Positions 47,050 through 55,290 of a stretch of 64,000 bases of DNA are shown in pieces. The notes beneath the pieces were generated by a model. That model ran no database searches. It saw only the letters and a program-made list of their open reading frames with translations, and had not been told where the DNA came from. The position numbers were made by a program, and so were the translations under genes. The stretch lies in contig NZ_CP041185.1 in the NCBI RefSeq assembly GCF_006517255.1, positions 1,674,001 through 1,738,000 on the forward strand, read 5' to 3'. The DNA is from Janthinobacterium tructae (GTDB lineage: Bacteria > Pseudomonadota > Gammaproteobacteria > Burkholderiales > Burkholderiaceae_D). Position 1 is the first letter of the stretch, and every line of letters starts with the position of its first letter.

Positions 47050-47340
47050 ATGGCTGGCCTGGACGACATCATCCATCAGAGCACGCGCTTGCGCATCATG
47101 ACTGCCCTGAATGTATTACAAGTAAATGAAAGCATCGAGTTCGTGCGCCTGAAAGCGCTGACCGAGGCAAGCGACGGCAATCTGGGGGCGCACCTGGACA
47201 CACTGGCTCGCGCGGGCTATGTGACGCTCGAAAAGCAGTTCGTCGGCAAGAAACCGCAAACCCGTATCCATGCCACTGCGCAAGGACGCGCCGCCTACCA
47301 GGCACATGTCATGGAATTGCGCCGCTTGCTGTCCATATAA
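47050..47340 (+). CDS. Small winged-helix DNA-binding regulator
   Basis: 96 residues. A winged-helix domain of the HTH_34 type: IIHQSTRLRIMTALNVLQVN, FVRLKALTEASDGNLGAHLDTLARAGYVTLEKQFVGKKPQTRIHATAQGRAAYQ. Such proteins are small transcription factors; many control the gene next to them. GAGGAGAA precedes the ATG. Its likely site is the inverted repeat at 46461-46477. It lies between the membrane protein and DUF2141 genes. Confidence 0.9.
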   Translation: MAGLDDIIHQSTRLRIMTALNVLQVNESIEFVRLKALTEASDGNLGAHLDTLARAGYVTLEKQFVGKKPQTRIHATAQGRAAYQAHVMELRRLLSI

Positions 47341-47360
47341 CATCAACCGAAGGACGTAAC

Positions 47361-47780
47361 ATGAAAAAAATCATACCTTGGTGCATCGCACTGCTGCTGC
47401 CAGCCGCAGGACTGGCCTGCGCCGCCGACCTGCTCGTGACCGTCAACAATGTCCAGCCCGGTGCAGGCACAGTCAAGGCGGCCATTTACCAATCGGCCGC
47501 GCATTTCCTCTCGAAACCCCTGCAGCAGGCCACAGTGCCAGCCAACGGCAGCACCGTCCAGCTGCACCTGGATAAATTGCCTGCGGGCGAGTACGCTGTC
47601 GCGGTCTTCCAGGACGTGAATGCGAATGGCAAGATGGACAGCAACTTTTTCAAGATTCCCAGCGAACCCACGGGCAGCAGCAACGACGCGCGTTCAATGA
47701 TGGGTCCGCCCAGCTACGAGAAGGCGCGCTTCTTGCTGCCAGAAGCAGGCACCACGATTGCCATCAAGCTCGGCAACTAA
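47361..47780 (+). CDS. DUF2141 periplasmic protein
   Basis: 139 residues with a signal peptide (KKIIPWCIALLLPAAGLACAA). The mature part has the DUF2141 pattern: VTVNNVQPGAGTVKAAIYQSAAHFLSK, LPAGEYAVAVFQDVNANGKMDSNFF, PSYEKARF. Members are small secreted beta-sandwich proteins of unknown function; the DVNANGKMD stretch resembles a calcium-binding loop. AAGGACG precedes the ATG. It is the last gene of the winged-helix operon, and the convergent TerD-vWA gene ends 13 bases after. Confidence 0.85.
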   Translation: MKKIIPWCIALLLPAAGLACAADLLVTVNNVQPGAGTVKAAIYQSAAHFLSKPLQQATVPANGSTVQLHLDKLPAGEYAVAVFQDVNANGKMDSNFFKIPSEPTGSSNDARSMMGPPSYEKARFLLPEAGTTIAIKLGN

Positions 47781-47793
47781 CATCGCAGGATGA

Positions 47794-49137
47794 TCAGTTC
47801 AGCAAGCCCTGCCCCCGCGCCAGTTTCAGCCAGCCCGGATATTCCGTCATCAGCAAATCGTACAGCTCCGCATCGCTGTGCTCGTCGGGCGAGCTGACGG
47901 AAAAGTAATTGGCGTTATCGACCAGGCGTCCCTGCAATTCGTCGAGTTTTTCCAGGAAGGGAAAGTCGGAATCGGCAAAGGCGGCGAGAAACTTGCTTTT
48001 CGACTTGCGCCCCTTGCCGATGCCCATGAATTGCCAGAAGATGGGTTCATTGCTGGCCCAGCGCAATTGCTTCTCCGTTGTCGCCTGGTCGCTGGTGCCG
48101 CCATCGGTGACGAACATCACGTACACGGGCAGCTCGGCGGCAACGGGCCGCGTTCGCTCGCCGCCGGCCTTGTCTGGGAAGTAAAACGCGCGGATGGCCT
48201 GCATGGCGGCGCCATAGCGCGTGTCGCCTTCCAGCGGATGGCGCTGTATGGCCTGCCCCACGTAGGTATTGCAGTTATTCAAGGCCATGGGCGCCGGATG
48301 GTGGACGTTCTTACCGAACAAAAATACATCGATCTCGCCATCGTCGTCGAACTTGCAGCCCAGGGCCAGGATGCGCTCGGCAAAGCGCTGCACCAGCCCC
48401 TCTTTATATAGCCGTCCCATGGAACCGGAAATATCCAGGCATAAACACACCTTGGCCCGATGGTCAAGCAGGCCCACCTTTTGCAGCGACACGCCCGCCT
48501 GCTTGACCAGGCTGACCAGTTGCGGCGCCTCGCGCTCGACGCGTTTTTCCAGGTTGATCTTCGCCTGCTGAATTGCCGAAACCGCGGCAGGCGCGGCAGA
48601 GGTGGCAGGAGAGGCCTGGTCAACTTCGCCGCCGAAGTGGCGCACCAGCGCATCGAGGCCGCCATTGAAACCCTGGCCCACGGCCATGCAGCGCCAGCCG
48701 CCATCCTTGCGGTAAATTTCTGCCAGCATGACGGCTTTTTCCTGTGCGAAATCATTGCCCGCGAAGGCAAAGCGGGCCAGTTCGCGTCCGCCCGCCTGCA
48801 GGCGCACATGGCCAGCTTGCAGCTGCGACATCACGCCGCCGCCATCGATGGAGGCCGTCACAACGAGGCGGTCTATGCCGGCCGGCAAGCGCGCCAGCTG
48901 CAAGGCAAACTCGGCCATGTCGCCGCCACTGCCGGCGCGCGCTTCCACGCCGCCGCACGGCGTGCGCGGCTGGTTGAAGAAGGTCATGTAGCGCTCGTCG
49001 GACAATTTGCCCGCCGCATCGAGGCCAAAACAGGCCACGTCGAGCGCCAGCCCCTGCGCGGCGACGCCGATCTGCAGCACGCCATCGGGAACGAGATTGG
49101 CCAGCGGCAAGCGCTGACCCTTGGCCAAGGTTTCCAT
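47794..49137 (-). CDS. TerD domain fused to a vWA domain
   Basis: 447 residues. The N-terminal 180 are a TerD-type domain (GQRLPLANLVPDGVLQIGV, CFGLDAAGKLSDERYMTFFNQPRTPCGGVE, FAQEKAVMLAEIYRKDGGWRCMAVGQGFNGGL). The C-terminal part (about 225-440) is a von Willebrand A domain with the metal site DISGSMGRLY and FVTDGGTSD. TerD and TerF-type vWA proteins belong to tellurite/stress (ter) clusters. The gene is the third of a convergent series with the two other TerD genes (9 bases between). Confidence 0.92.
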   Translation of the reverse strand: METLAKGQRLPLANLVPDGVLQIGVAAQGLALDVACFGLDAAGKLSDERYMTFFNQPRTPCGGVEARAGSGGDMAEFALQLARLPAGIDRLVVTASIDGGGVMSQLQAGHVRLQAGGRELARFAFAGNDFAQEKAVMLAEIYRKDGGWRCMAVGQGFNGGLDALVRHFGGEVDQASPATSAAPAAVSAIQQAKINLEKRVEREAPQLVSLVKQAGVSLQKVGLLDHRAKVCLCLDISGSMGRLYKEGLVQRFAERILALGCKFDDDGEIDVFLFGKNVHHPAPMALNNCNTYVGQAIQRHPLEGDTRYGAAMQAIRAFYFPDKAGGERTRPVAAELPVYVMFVTDGGTSDQATTEKQLRWASNEPIFWQFMGIGKGRKSKSKFLAAFADSDFPFLEKLDELQGRLVDNANYFSVSSPDEHSDAELYDLLMTEYPGWLKLARGQGLLN

Positions 49138-49146
49138 CAGTGTCTC

Positions 49147-50397
49147 CTAGGCGATGTAGCGGCGCGGATTGTCCGCGTTGAAATCATCTTCGTCTTCCTT
49201 GTCCTCGCCCTTGAAGACGACGGGACCGTTGAAGGCCAGCTGCAGGTTCTCACCCTGCCAGCTCAGCCACGGCGTCGCTTCGCTGCCGGGCTCCGACGTC
49301 TTGCCGGACGGCTCCAGGATGATGCTGTCGGGCGTGATGCGCGCCATGCCGATCACATAGGTGTAGACCGTATCGTCTTCGGCTGCCTTCGACAGGCGGA
49401 AGTCGAAGTCGCACTCGACGATCTGCTGGCCGTATTGCATGACCATTTTCGGGCGCATGGACGCCACCGGGACGGCACCATTGGCCAGCGCCGAATACAC
49501 GCTGAAGACGAGGCCCACCGTGCCGCCGTAATGTTGCGCCAGCGCAGGATTGACTTCCACCGTTTCCGTGGCCGGCTCCTTGCCCGCCGCACCGGCCACG
49601 TCGCCCAGGTGGCGCACATACGGCATGACGTCAAAGCTGCCTGCCGTGTCCGGCGCCTGGATGAAGCGCATCTGGCCGTTCGGCAAGAGGATGCCGACTC
49701 TTAAATCGAGGTCGTCATTATCGTCGTCGCCATCGCCGTTATCGACCCAGGTGGCCTTGACGGTGAGTTTTGTTGGCGCGCCCGCGCCCTTTTCCAGCGA
49801 CACCTTGTGCGTCTGGCCCGCCTTGGTCAGCGAGATTTTTGACAAGGAAATCTTCGGCGCTGCGGGTTCTGGCGCCGCCTGCGCCACTTCGCCGCCGAAA
49901 TGGGCGACCAGCGCATCCAGGCCGCCATTGAAACCCTGGCCCACGGCCATGAAACGCCAGCCGCCGTCCTTGCGGTAAAACTCGCCCAGCATGACGGCTT
50001 TTTCTTGCGCAAAATCAGCACCCGCATACGCGTAGCGGGCCAGTTCGCGCCCGCCGTCGAGCAGGCGCAGGTAGCCGCTGCCCAGCTGCGCCATGCTGGC
50101 CGCGCCATCGATGGCGGCCGTGACAACCAGGCGCTCGATGGAGGCAGGCAAGCGTTCAAGGTGGTAACTGAAACCGGCCGCATCGCCGGACGGCGCCGAA
50201 GTTTCCACGCCGCCGCACGGCGTGCGCGGCTGGTTGAAGAAAGTCATGTAGCGGTCATCGGACAGCTTGCCGGCCGCATCGAGGCCGAAACAGGCAAAGT
50301 CCAGCGGCACGCCCGCGCTGGACAAACCCAGTTGCACGACGTTGCCCGTGACGAGGCCGGACAGCGCCAGGCGCTGCCCCTTGATCAGGTTTTCCAT
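49147..50397 (-). CDS. TerD domain fused to a TerA-like domain
   Basis: 416 residues. The first 175 residues are a TerD-type domain almost parallel to that of the next gene (GQRLALSGLVTGNVVQLG, FAQEKAVMLGEFYRKDGGWRFMAVGQGFNGGLDAL). The rest (about 200-400) resembles TerA: WVDNGDGDDDNDDLDLRVGILLPNGQMRF, VEVNPALAQHYGGTVGLVFSVYSALANG, YVIGMARITPDSIILEPSG. The acidic stretch GDGDDDNDDLD suits calcium binding. The ATG at 50397 is chosen because the upstream frame has no TerD-like sequence. Confidence 0.88.
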   Translation of the reverse strand: MENLIKGQRLALSGLVTGNVVQLGLSSAGVPLDFACFGLDAAGKLSDDRYMTFFNQPRTPCGGVETSAPSGDAAGFSYHLERLPASIERLVVTAAIDGAASMAQLGSGYLRLLDGGRELARYAYAGADFAQEKAVMLGEFYRKDGGWRFMAVGQGFNGGLDALVAHFGGEVAQAAPEPAAPKISLSKISLTKAGQTHKVSLEKGAGAPTKLTVKATWVDNGDGDDDNDDLDLRVGILLPNGQMRFIQAPDTAGSFDVMPYVRHLGDVAGAAGKEPATETVEVNPALAQHYGGTVGLVFSVYSALANGAVPVASMRPKMVMQYGQQIVECDFDFRLSKAAEDDTVYTYVIGMARITPDSIILEPSGKTSEPGSEATPWLSWQGENLQLAFNGPVVFKGEDKEDEDDFNADNPRRYIA

Positions 50398-50483
50398 GGA
50401 GTCAGGGAGAGAGAGAAGAAAGACAGAACCGGGCAGCGTGGCCGCCCGGCAAAGGAACGCCCTTTCAGGCGTCAACATGCTTT

Positions 50484-51059
50484 TTAAGCATTAATACCAA
50501 AAGAACGGGCCAGTGGGCCCAGGCCGCCCTTGAAACCTTGGCCGATGGCCTTGAATTTCCATTCGCTGCCGGCGCGGTAGATTTCGCCGAAGATCATGGC
50601 CGCTTCCGTCGAGCCGTCTTCCGACAGGTCATAGCGGGCGATTTCCGCGCCGTTGTCGCCGTTCAGGCAGCGGATGTAGGCCTTGCCCACCATGCCGAAG
50701 TTTTGCTTGCGGGCTTCCGCGTCGTGGATGGTGACGGCCACGGCGATCTTGTCGATGTCGGCCGGCACGTTGGCCAGGTCGACGGCGATTTTCTCGTCGT
50801 CGCCATCGCCGCCACCGGTGGTGTTATCGCCCGCGTGGACGATGGAGCCATCAACCGACTTCAGGTTGTTATAAAAAATGAAATCGGCATCGGAGCGGGC
50901 CTTGCCATCCGTTTTCAGCAGGAAGGCGCTGCCGTCCAGGTCGAAAGCGGCGCCATCAGTGGCGCGCGGGTCCCAGCCCAGGCCAATCACGATTTTCGTC
51001 AAGCCGGGAGCTTCCTTGCTCAGGTTGACATTGCCGCCTTTTTGCAAACTGATCGCCAT
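50484..51059 (-). CDS. terD: TerD-family stress protein
   Basis: 191 residues, the usual length of a single TerD domain (about 190). Family sequence: [97 protein letters not shown]. The [13 protein letters not shown] loop matches the calcium-binding site of TerD proteins. First gene of the three TerD genes on this strand, 86 bases from the next. TerB, TerC and other ter genes are not in the window. Confidence 0.95.
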   Translation of the reverse strand: MAISLQKGGNVNLSKEAPGLTKIVIGLGWDPRATDGAAFDLDGSAFLLKTDGKARSDADFIFYNNLKSVDGSIVHAGDNTTGGGDGDDEKIAVDLANVPADIDKIAVAVTIHDAEARKQNFGMVGKAYIRCLNGDNGAEIARYDLSEDGSTEAAMIFGEIYRAGSEWKFKAIGQGFKGGLGPLARSFGINA

Positions 51060-51276
51060 GGTAATTCCTCTTTAATGTGGGGGGTTGCATTCGGTGTTTC
51101 AGGTCACGTCGCCGGTAGGCCGGCTGGATGAGTCATGAGCCTACCATAAAGTTCCTGCTTGCCAGCTGCGCACTATTGAAAATAATGCCATACGGAAAAT
51201 ACCGTACGGCTGTCCCAATGCGCAAAATGACGGATAATGCCGCTCGACAAAAAATTTTCACCATCCTGTACCAGGC

Positions 51277-52044
51277 TTGTCCTTGAACAATACCCAGATA
51301 CGACTCGACTGTATTCCCGGCACCCTGTGCGATGAACGCCTGTGGTCGCGCCTGGCGCCTGCCCTAAGCGACGCCTTTGATCTGCAGCACATACCCCTGC
51401 ACCAGGCGCGCACGCGCGCGCAGATGCAATCGATGATTGCCAGCCACAGCGCTCCGCAATCCCACCTGGTGGGCTTTTCACTAGGCGCCTACCTGGCGCT
51501 GGAACACGCGCTGGCGCACCCGCAGCGCGTGCAGTCTTTGACTTTGATCGCCAATTCGGCCCAAGGTTTGCTGCCGGCGGAAGTCGAAGCGCGCCAGCGC
51601 ATCGTCGCCATGCTTGAGCGCAATGCCTATGCGGGCATCACGCGCCAGCGCCTGCGCGAACTGCTGCACCCGTCGCACCTCGACGATGCCGCCATCACCG
51701 GCCTGATCCAGCAAATGGGACTGGACCTGGGCAAGGACGTGCTGCTGGCGCAATTTCTCACCACCATAGTCCGCCCCGACCTGATGGCACGCTTGCCGGA
51801 ACTCGATTGTCCCGTGCTGATCGTCGGTGCCGAAGACGACAAGCTCGTCCATCCCGACGACCTGCGCGCCATGGCCGCCCGTCTGCCCCAGGCTACCTTG
51901 TACTTACTAACAGACAACACCGGCCACATGATTCCGCTGGAAGCACCGGGCGCGCTGGCGCAAGCCATGCGTGCGCATCTGGAGGCGGCCGGCAATTTCA
52001 ACGATAATGACGGGCATAGCGCACCGCGCCCACTTACTTCATAG
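51277..52044 (+). CDS. Alpha/beta-hydrolase, TTG start
   Basis: 255 residues. Oxyanion/strand start IPGTLCDERLW, nucleophile elbow GFSLGAYLALEHAL (Ser near residue 68), a acid around VGAEDDKLVHPDD, and the catalytic His in LTDNTGHMIPLEAP near 222. The substrate is unknown. No ATG is available before the conserved IPGTLCDERLW; TTG at 51277 (or 51283) is the likely start, with CAGG before. It is followed 5 bases later by folA. The preceding gene is divergent (terD). Confidence 0.85.
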   Translation: MSLNNTQIRLDCIPGTLCDERLWSRLAPALSDAFDLQHIPLHQARTRAQMQSMIASHSAPQSHLVGFSLGAYLALEHALAHPQRVQSLTLIANSAQGLLPAEVEARQRIVAMLERNAYAGITRQRLRELLHPSHLDDAAITGLIQQMGLDLGKDVLLAQFLTTIVRPDLMARLPELDCPVLIVGAEDDKLVHPDDLRAMAARLPQATLYLLTDNTGHMIPLEAPGALAQAMRAHLEAAGNFNDNDGHSAPRPLTS

Positions 52045-52049
52045 AATCA

Positions 52050-52535
52050 ATGAGCCATTTGACCATCATCGTCGCCACCGACCAGCAAGGCGGCATCGGC
52101 ATCGACAACACCCTGCCGTGGAAATTGCCGGAAGACCTCGCACATTTCAAGCGCCTGACGACGGGCCATCCCATCCTCATGGGCCGCAAGACCTTCGATT
52201 CCATCGGCCGCCCGCTGCCGAACCGCCGCAACATCGTCATTACGCGCAATCCCGACTGGCGCCATGACGGCGTGGAAGCGGTGTCGTCGGTGGAAGCGGC
52301 CATCGCGCTGCTGAACGGCGCGGAAGGCTATGTCATCGGCGGCGCCGAGATTTACAAGCAGGCATTGCCTCTGACACAGCGTTTGATCATCACGGAAATC
52401 GGCCAGACGTTTGACTGCGACGCCTTTTTCCCCGCCGTGGATCATGCCGTGTGGCAAGAAACCGCGCGCGAGGCGCAGGTCTCGGAGAAATCCGGCCTGC
52501 CTTACGCCTTTGTCACGCTGGAACGCAAAGCCTGA
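52050..52535 (+). CDS. folA: Dihydrofolate reductase
   Basis: 161 residues, normal length (E. coli 159). NADPH and folate sites are visible: IVATDQQGGIGIDNTLPWKLPEDLAHFK, GHPILMGRKTFDSIGRPLPNR, VIGGAEIYKQALPL and TEIGQTFDCDAFFP. It supplies tetrahydrofolate for thymidylate and other syntheses; thyA is about 9 kb upstream on the same strand. It lies 5 bases downstream of the hydrolase gene. The decarboxylase leader follows. Confidence 0.96.
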   Translation: MSHLTIIVATDQQGGIGIDNTLPWKLPEDLAHFKRLTTGHPILMGRKTFDSIGRPLPNRRNIVITRNPDWRHDGVEAVSSVEAAIALLNGAEGYVIGGAEIYKQALPLTQRLIITEIGQTFDCDAFFPAVDHAVWQETAREAQVSEKSGLPYAFVTLERKA

Positions 52536-52784
52536 TAAGGTGATATAGATAGCCAGAAACATAGCCAGAATGTTGCTGTAATACCCCTGTCACACCGTTG
52601 CGTCACGCTAGCGCATGCTGGTGACGCTTGGCTACGATATTTTTTTCCCGCAGACGCCGCATTTCTGCGAGAATCCCGTTCTTATTTTTTTTCTGCGGCT
52701 GCCGGGTTGTACCACCGCCTGACCGTCGCGCCCTAGTCCGCCCCTCCATTACGTCAGGGGCGGCTTGCTTTTTTGGAGACATGC
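52536..52784 (+). promoter_or_regulatory. Leader of the decarboxylase gene with attenuator-like hairpin
   Basis: 249 bases. GCGTCAC/GTGACGC (52600-52606 and 52621-52627) forms one hairpin. A second, perfect 8-bp GC stem, CCGCCCCT and AGGGGCGG (52738-52745 and 52756-52763), is followed by CTTGCTTTTTT and then at once by the ribosome binding site GGAG. That is a terminator-like structure in the leader, so attenuation is plausible. GCCGCA (52656) and TGCGGC (52694) could pair to compete. A 35-residue ORF (52615-52722, ATG, no clear ribosome binding site) might be a leader peptide. Confidence 0.55.
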
Positions 52785-55043
52785 ATGAAATTTCGTTTCC
52801 CTATCGTCATCATTGACGAGGATTTCCGTTCTGAAAATACGTCCGGCCTGGGCATTCGCGCCCTTGCCGCCGCAATGGAAAAAGAAGGCATGGAAGTGCT
52901 GGGCGTGACCAGCTACGGCGATCTGTCGCAATTTGCCCAGCAACAATCGCGCGCATCGGCCTTCGTACTGTCGATCGACGATGAAGAGTTCGGCGCCGGC
53001 TCCATCGAGGAAACCGATCACGCCTTGAAGTCGCTGCGCGCCTTCGTCGAGGAAATCCGCTACAAGAACGCCGACATCCCGATTTATCTGTACGGTGAAA
53101 CGCGCACCTCGCGCCACATTCCGAACGATATCCTGCGCGAACTGCATGGCTTCATCCACATGTTCGAAGATACACCGGAATTCGTCGCGCGCCACATCAT
53201 CCGCGAAGCGAAATCCTACCTGGACGGCCTGTCGCCGCCGTTCTTCCGCGCCCTGGTGCACTACGCCAACGACGGCTCTTACTCGTGGCATTGCCCCGGC
53301 CACTCGGGCGGCGTGGCCTTCCTCAAGTCGCCTATCGGCCAGATGTTCCACCAGTTCTTCGGTGAAAACATGCTGCGCGCCGACGTCTGCAACGCCGTCG
53401 AAGAACTGGGCCAGCTGCTCGACCATACGGGCCCTGTCGCCGCCTCGGAACGCAATGCGGCGCGCATCTTCAATGCCGACCATTGCTATTTTGTCACCAA
53501 TGGTACGTCCACCTCGAACAAGATGGTGTGGCACTCGACCGTGGCGCCGGGCGACATCGTCGTCGTCGACCGCAACTGCCACAAGTCGATCTTGCATTCG
53601 ATCATCATGTGCGGCGCGATTCCCGTGTTCCTGATGCCGACGCGCAATCACCTGGGCATCATTGGCCCCATCCCGCTGCATGAATTCACGCCGGAAAGCA
53701 TTGCCCGCAAGATCGAGGCGAACCCGTTCGCGCGCGAAGCGAAGAACAAGAAGCCGCGCATTCTGACCATCACGCAATCGACCTACGATGGCGTGATCTA
53801 CAACGTGGAAACCCTGCGCGAAATGCTCGATGGCAAGATCGACACCCTGCACTTCGATGAAGCGTGGCTGCCGCACGCCACCTTCCACGATTTCTACAAG
53901 AATATGCACGCCATCGGCAAGGACCGTCCACGCGCCAAGGAATCGATGATCTTCTCGACCCAGTCCACGCACAAATTGCTCGCCGGCCTGTCGCAGGCGT
54001 CGCAAATCCTCGTGCGCGAATCGGATACGGTCAAGCTGGACCAGGACGCCTTCAACGAGGCTTACCTGATGCACACCTCGACCTCGCCGCAATATTCCAT
54101 CATCGCCTCGTGCGACGTGGCCGCGGCCATGATGGAAGCGCCGGGCGGCACGGCCCTGGTGGAAGAATCGATCATGGAAGCGCTCGATTTCCGCCGCGCC
54201 ATGAAAAAGATCGACCAGGAATGGGGCCAGGACTGGTGGTTCCAGGTGTGGGGACCGGACAGCTTCAACGACGAAGGCATGGGCCAGCAGGAAGACTGGA
54301 TGATACGCGCCGAGGATGACTGGCACGGCTTCGGCGACCTCGCTCCCGGCTTCAACATGCTCGACCCGATCAAGGCGACCATCGTCAACCCGGGTCTGTC
54401 GCTGGACGGCCAGTTCGGCGAGACGGGCATCCCCGCGTCCATCGTCACCAAATACCTGGCCGAGCACGGCGTCATCATTGAAAAATGCGGCCTGTACTCG
54501 TTCTTCATCATGTTTACCATCGGCATCACCAAGGGCCGTTGGAATACCTTGCTGACGGCCTTGCAGCAATTCAAGGACGACTACGACAAGAACCAGCCGA
54601 TGTGGCGCATCCTGCCGGAATTTGCGGCCGCCAACCCACGCTACGAAAAAATGGGCTTGCGCGACCTGTGCCAGCAAATCCACGATTTCTACAAGGCCTA
54701 CGATGTGGCGCGCTTGACGACGGAAATGTATCTGTCGGACATGATCCCCGCCATGAAGCCGTCGGACGCGTTCGCCAAGATGGCGCACCGCGAGATCGAG
54801 CGCGTGGCCATCGACGAACTCGAAGGCCGCATCACGTCCATCCTGCTGACGCCGTATCCACCGGGCATTCCGCTGCTGATTCCGGGCGAGCGCTTCAACA
54901 AGACCATCGTCGACTACCTGCGCTTCGCGCGCGACTTCAACGAGCGCTTCCCCGGCTTCGAGACGGATGTGCATGGTCTCGTGAAACGCGAAGTCGATGG
55001 CAAGCGTGGTTACTTCGTCGATTGTGTCAAGTTGGACGATTAG
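52785..55043 (+). CDS. PLP-dependent arginine/lysine/ornithine decarboxylase
   Basis: 752 residues, the size of the large biodegradative decarboxylases (AdiA 756). A receiver-like N-terminal wing domain (1-130; IVIIDEDFRSENTSGLGIR) is followed by the PLP domain: NAVEELGQLLDHTGPV, HFDEAWLPHATF with the ring-Asp, and the PLP lysine in STQSTHKLLAGLSQAS near residue 388. The C-terminal domain has YPPGIPLLIPGERF. Substrate cannot be fixed by eye between arginine, lysine and ornithine. The ATG at 52785 has GGAG 6 bases upstream. It is preceded by an attenuator-like leader and followed by a hairpin repeat and a terminator. Confidence 0.88.
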   Translation: MKFRFPIVIIDEDFRSENTSGLGIRALAAAMEKEGMEVLGVTSYGDLSQFAQQQSRASAFVLSIDDEEFGAGSIEETDHALKSLRAFVEEIRYKNADIPIYLYGETRTSRHIPNDILRELHGFIHMFEDTPEFVARHIIREAKSYLDGLSPPFFRALVHYANDGSYSWHCPGHSGGVAFLKSPIGQMFHQFFGENMLRADVCNAVEELGQLLDHTGPVAASERNAARIFNADHCYFVTNGTSTSNKMVWHSTVAPGDIVVVDRNCHKSILHSIIMCGAIPVFLMPTRNHLGIIGPIPLHEFTPESIARKIEANPFAREAKNKKPRILTITQSTYDGVIYNVETLREMLDGKIDTLHFDEAWLPHATFHDFYKNMHAIGKDRPRAKESMIFSTQSTHKLLAGLSQASQILVRESDTVKLDQDAFNEAYLMHTSTSPQYSIIASCDVAAAMMEAPGGTALVEESIMEALDFRRAMKKIDQEWGQDWWFQVWGPDSFNDEGMGQQEDWMIRAEDDWHGFGDLAPGFNMLDPIKATIVNPGLSLDGQFGETGIPASIVTKYLAEHGVIIEKCGLYSFFIMFTIGITKGRWNTLLTALQQFKDDYDKNQPMWRILPEFAAANPRYEKMGLRDLCQQIHDFYKAYDVARLTTEMYLSDMIPAMKPSDAFAKMAHREIERVAIDELEGRITSILLTPYPPGIPLLIPGERFNKTIVDYLRFARDFNERFPGFETDVHGLVKREVDGKRGYFVDCVKLDD

Positions 55044-55044
55044 T

Positions 55045-55164
55045 GACGGCTCATCCAATCTACTGCGCGGTGCGCTTTGCGGCCGGCGATGCTCACCGTA
55101 CTAGAGTACGGTTGCGCTTCTCGGCCACAAATCACTGCCGCTCGCTACGATTGGATGAACCGTC
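55045..55164. repeat. Long hairpin repeat, family I, copy B
   Basis: Outer arms GACGGCTCATCCAAT (55045-55059) and ATTGGATGAACCGTC (55150-55164) are inverted repeats at 14 of 15 bases. The inner 90 bases (55060-55149) match the reverse complement of the core at 1417-1506 at about 84 positions with no gap, including the centre CCGTACTAGAGTACGG at 55096-55111. The arms differ from those of copy A. It starts one base after the decarboxylase stop codon. Confidence 0.9.
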
Positions 55165-55196
55165 GTGACGTTCGTTAAAAACAGTTGATGCTACTT

Positions 55197-55229
55197 AACG
55201 CCGCCTGATGCAGATCAGGCGGCGTTTTT
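55197..55229. terminator. Terminator after the decarboxylase
   Basis: A perfect 13-bp stem, AACGCCGCCTGAT (55197-55209) with ATCAGGCGGCGTT (55214-55226), a GCAG loop and a T-run of five. Confidence 0.95.
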
Positions 55230-55290
55230 CATTCTGGGCTACCGCGCACGCTTGCGCAAGATCAAACGGCTGGGGTATCGGGCTTCTAAG

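Noticed and set aside
51185..51210. Palindromic CCGTACGG near 51201 as a copy of the hairpin repeat
   Set aside because: It shares only a short palindrome, with no core sequence or arms of family I.
52628..52816. A 62-codon frame running from the leader into the decarboxylase gene
   Set aside because: It starts with TTG with a poorly spaced ribosome binding site and overlaps the decarboxylase start in another frame; low-complexity translation.
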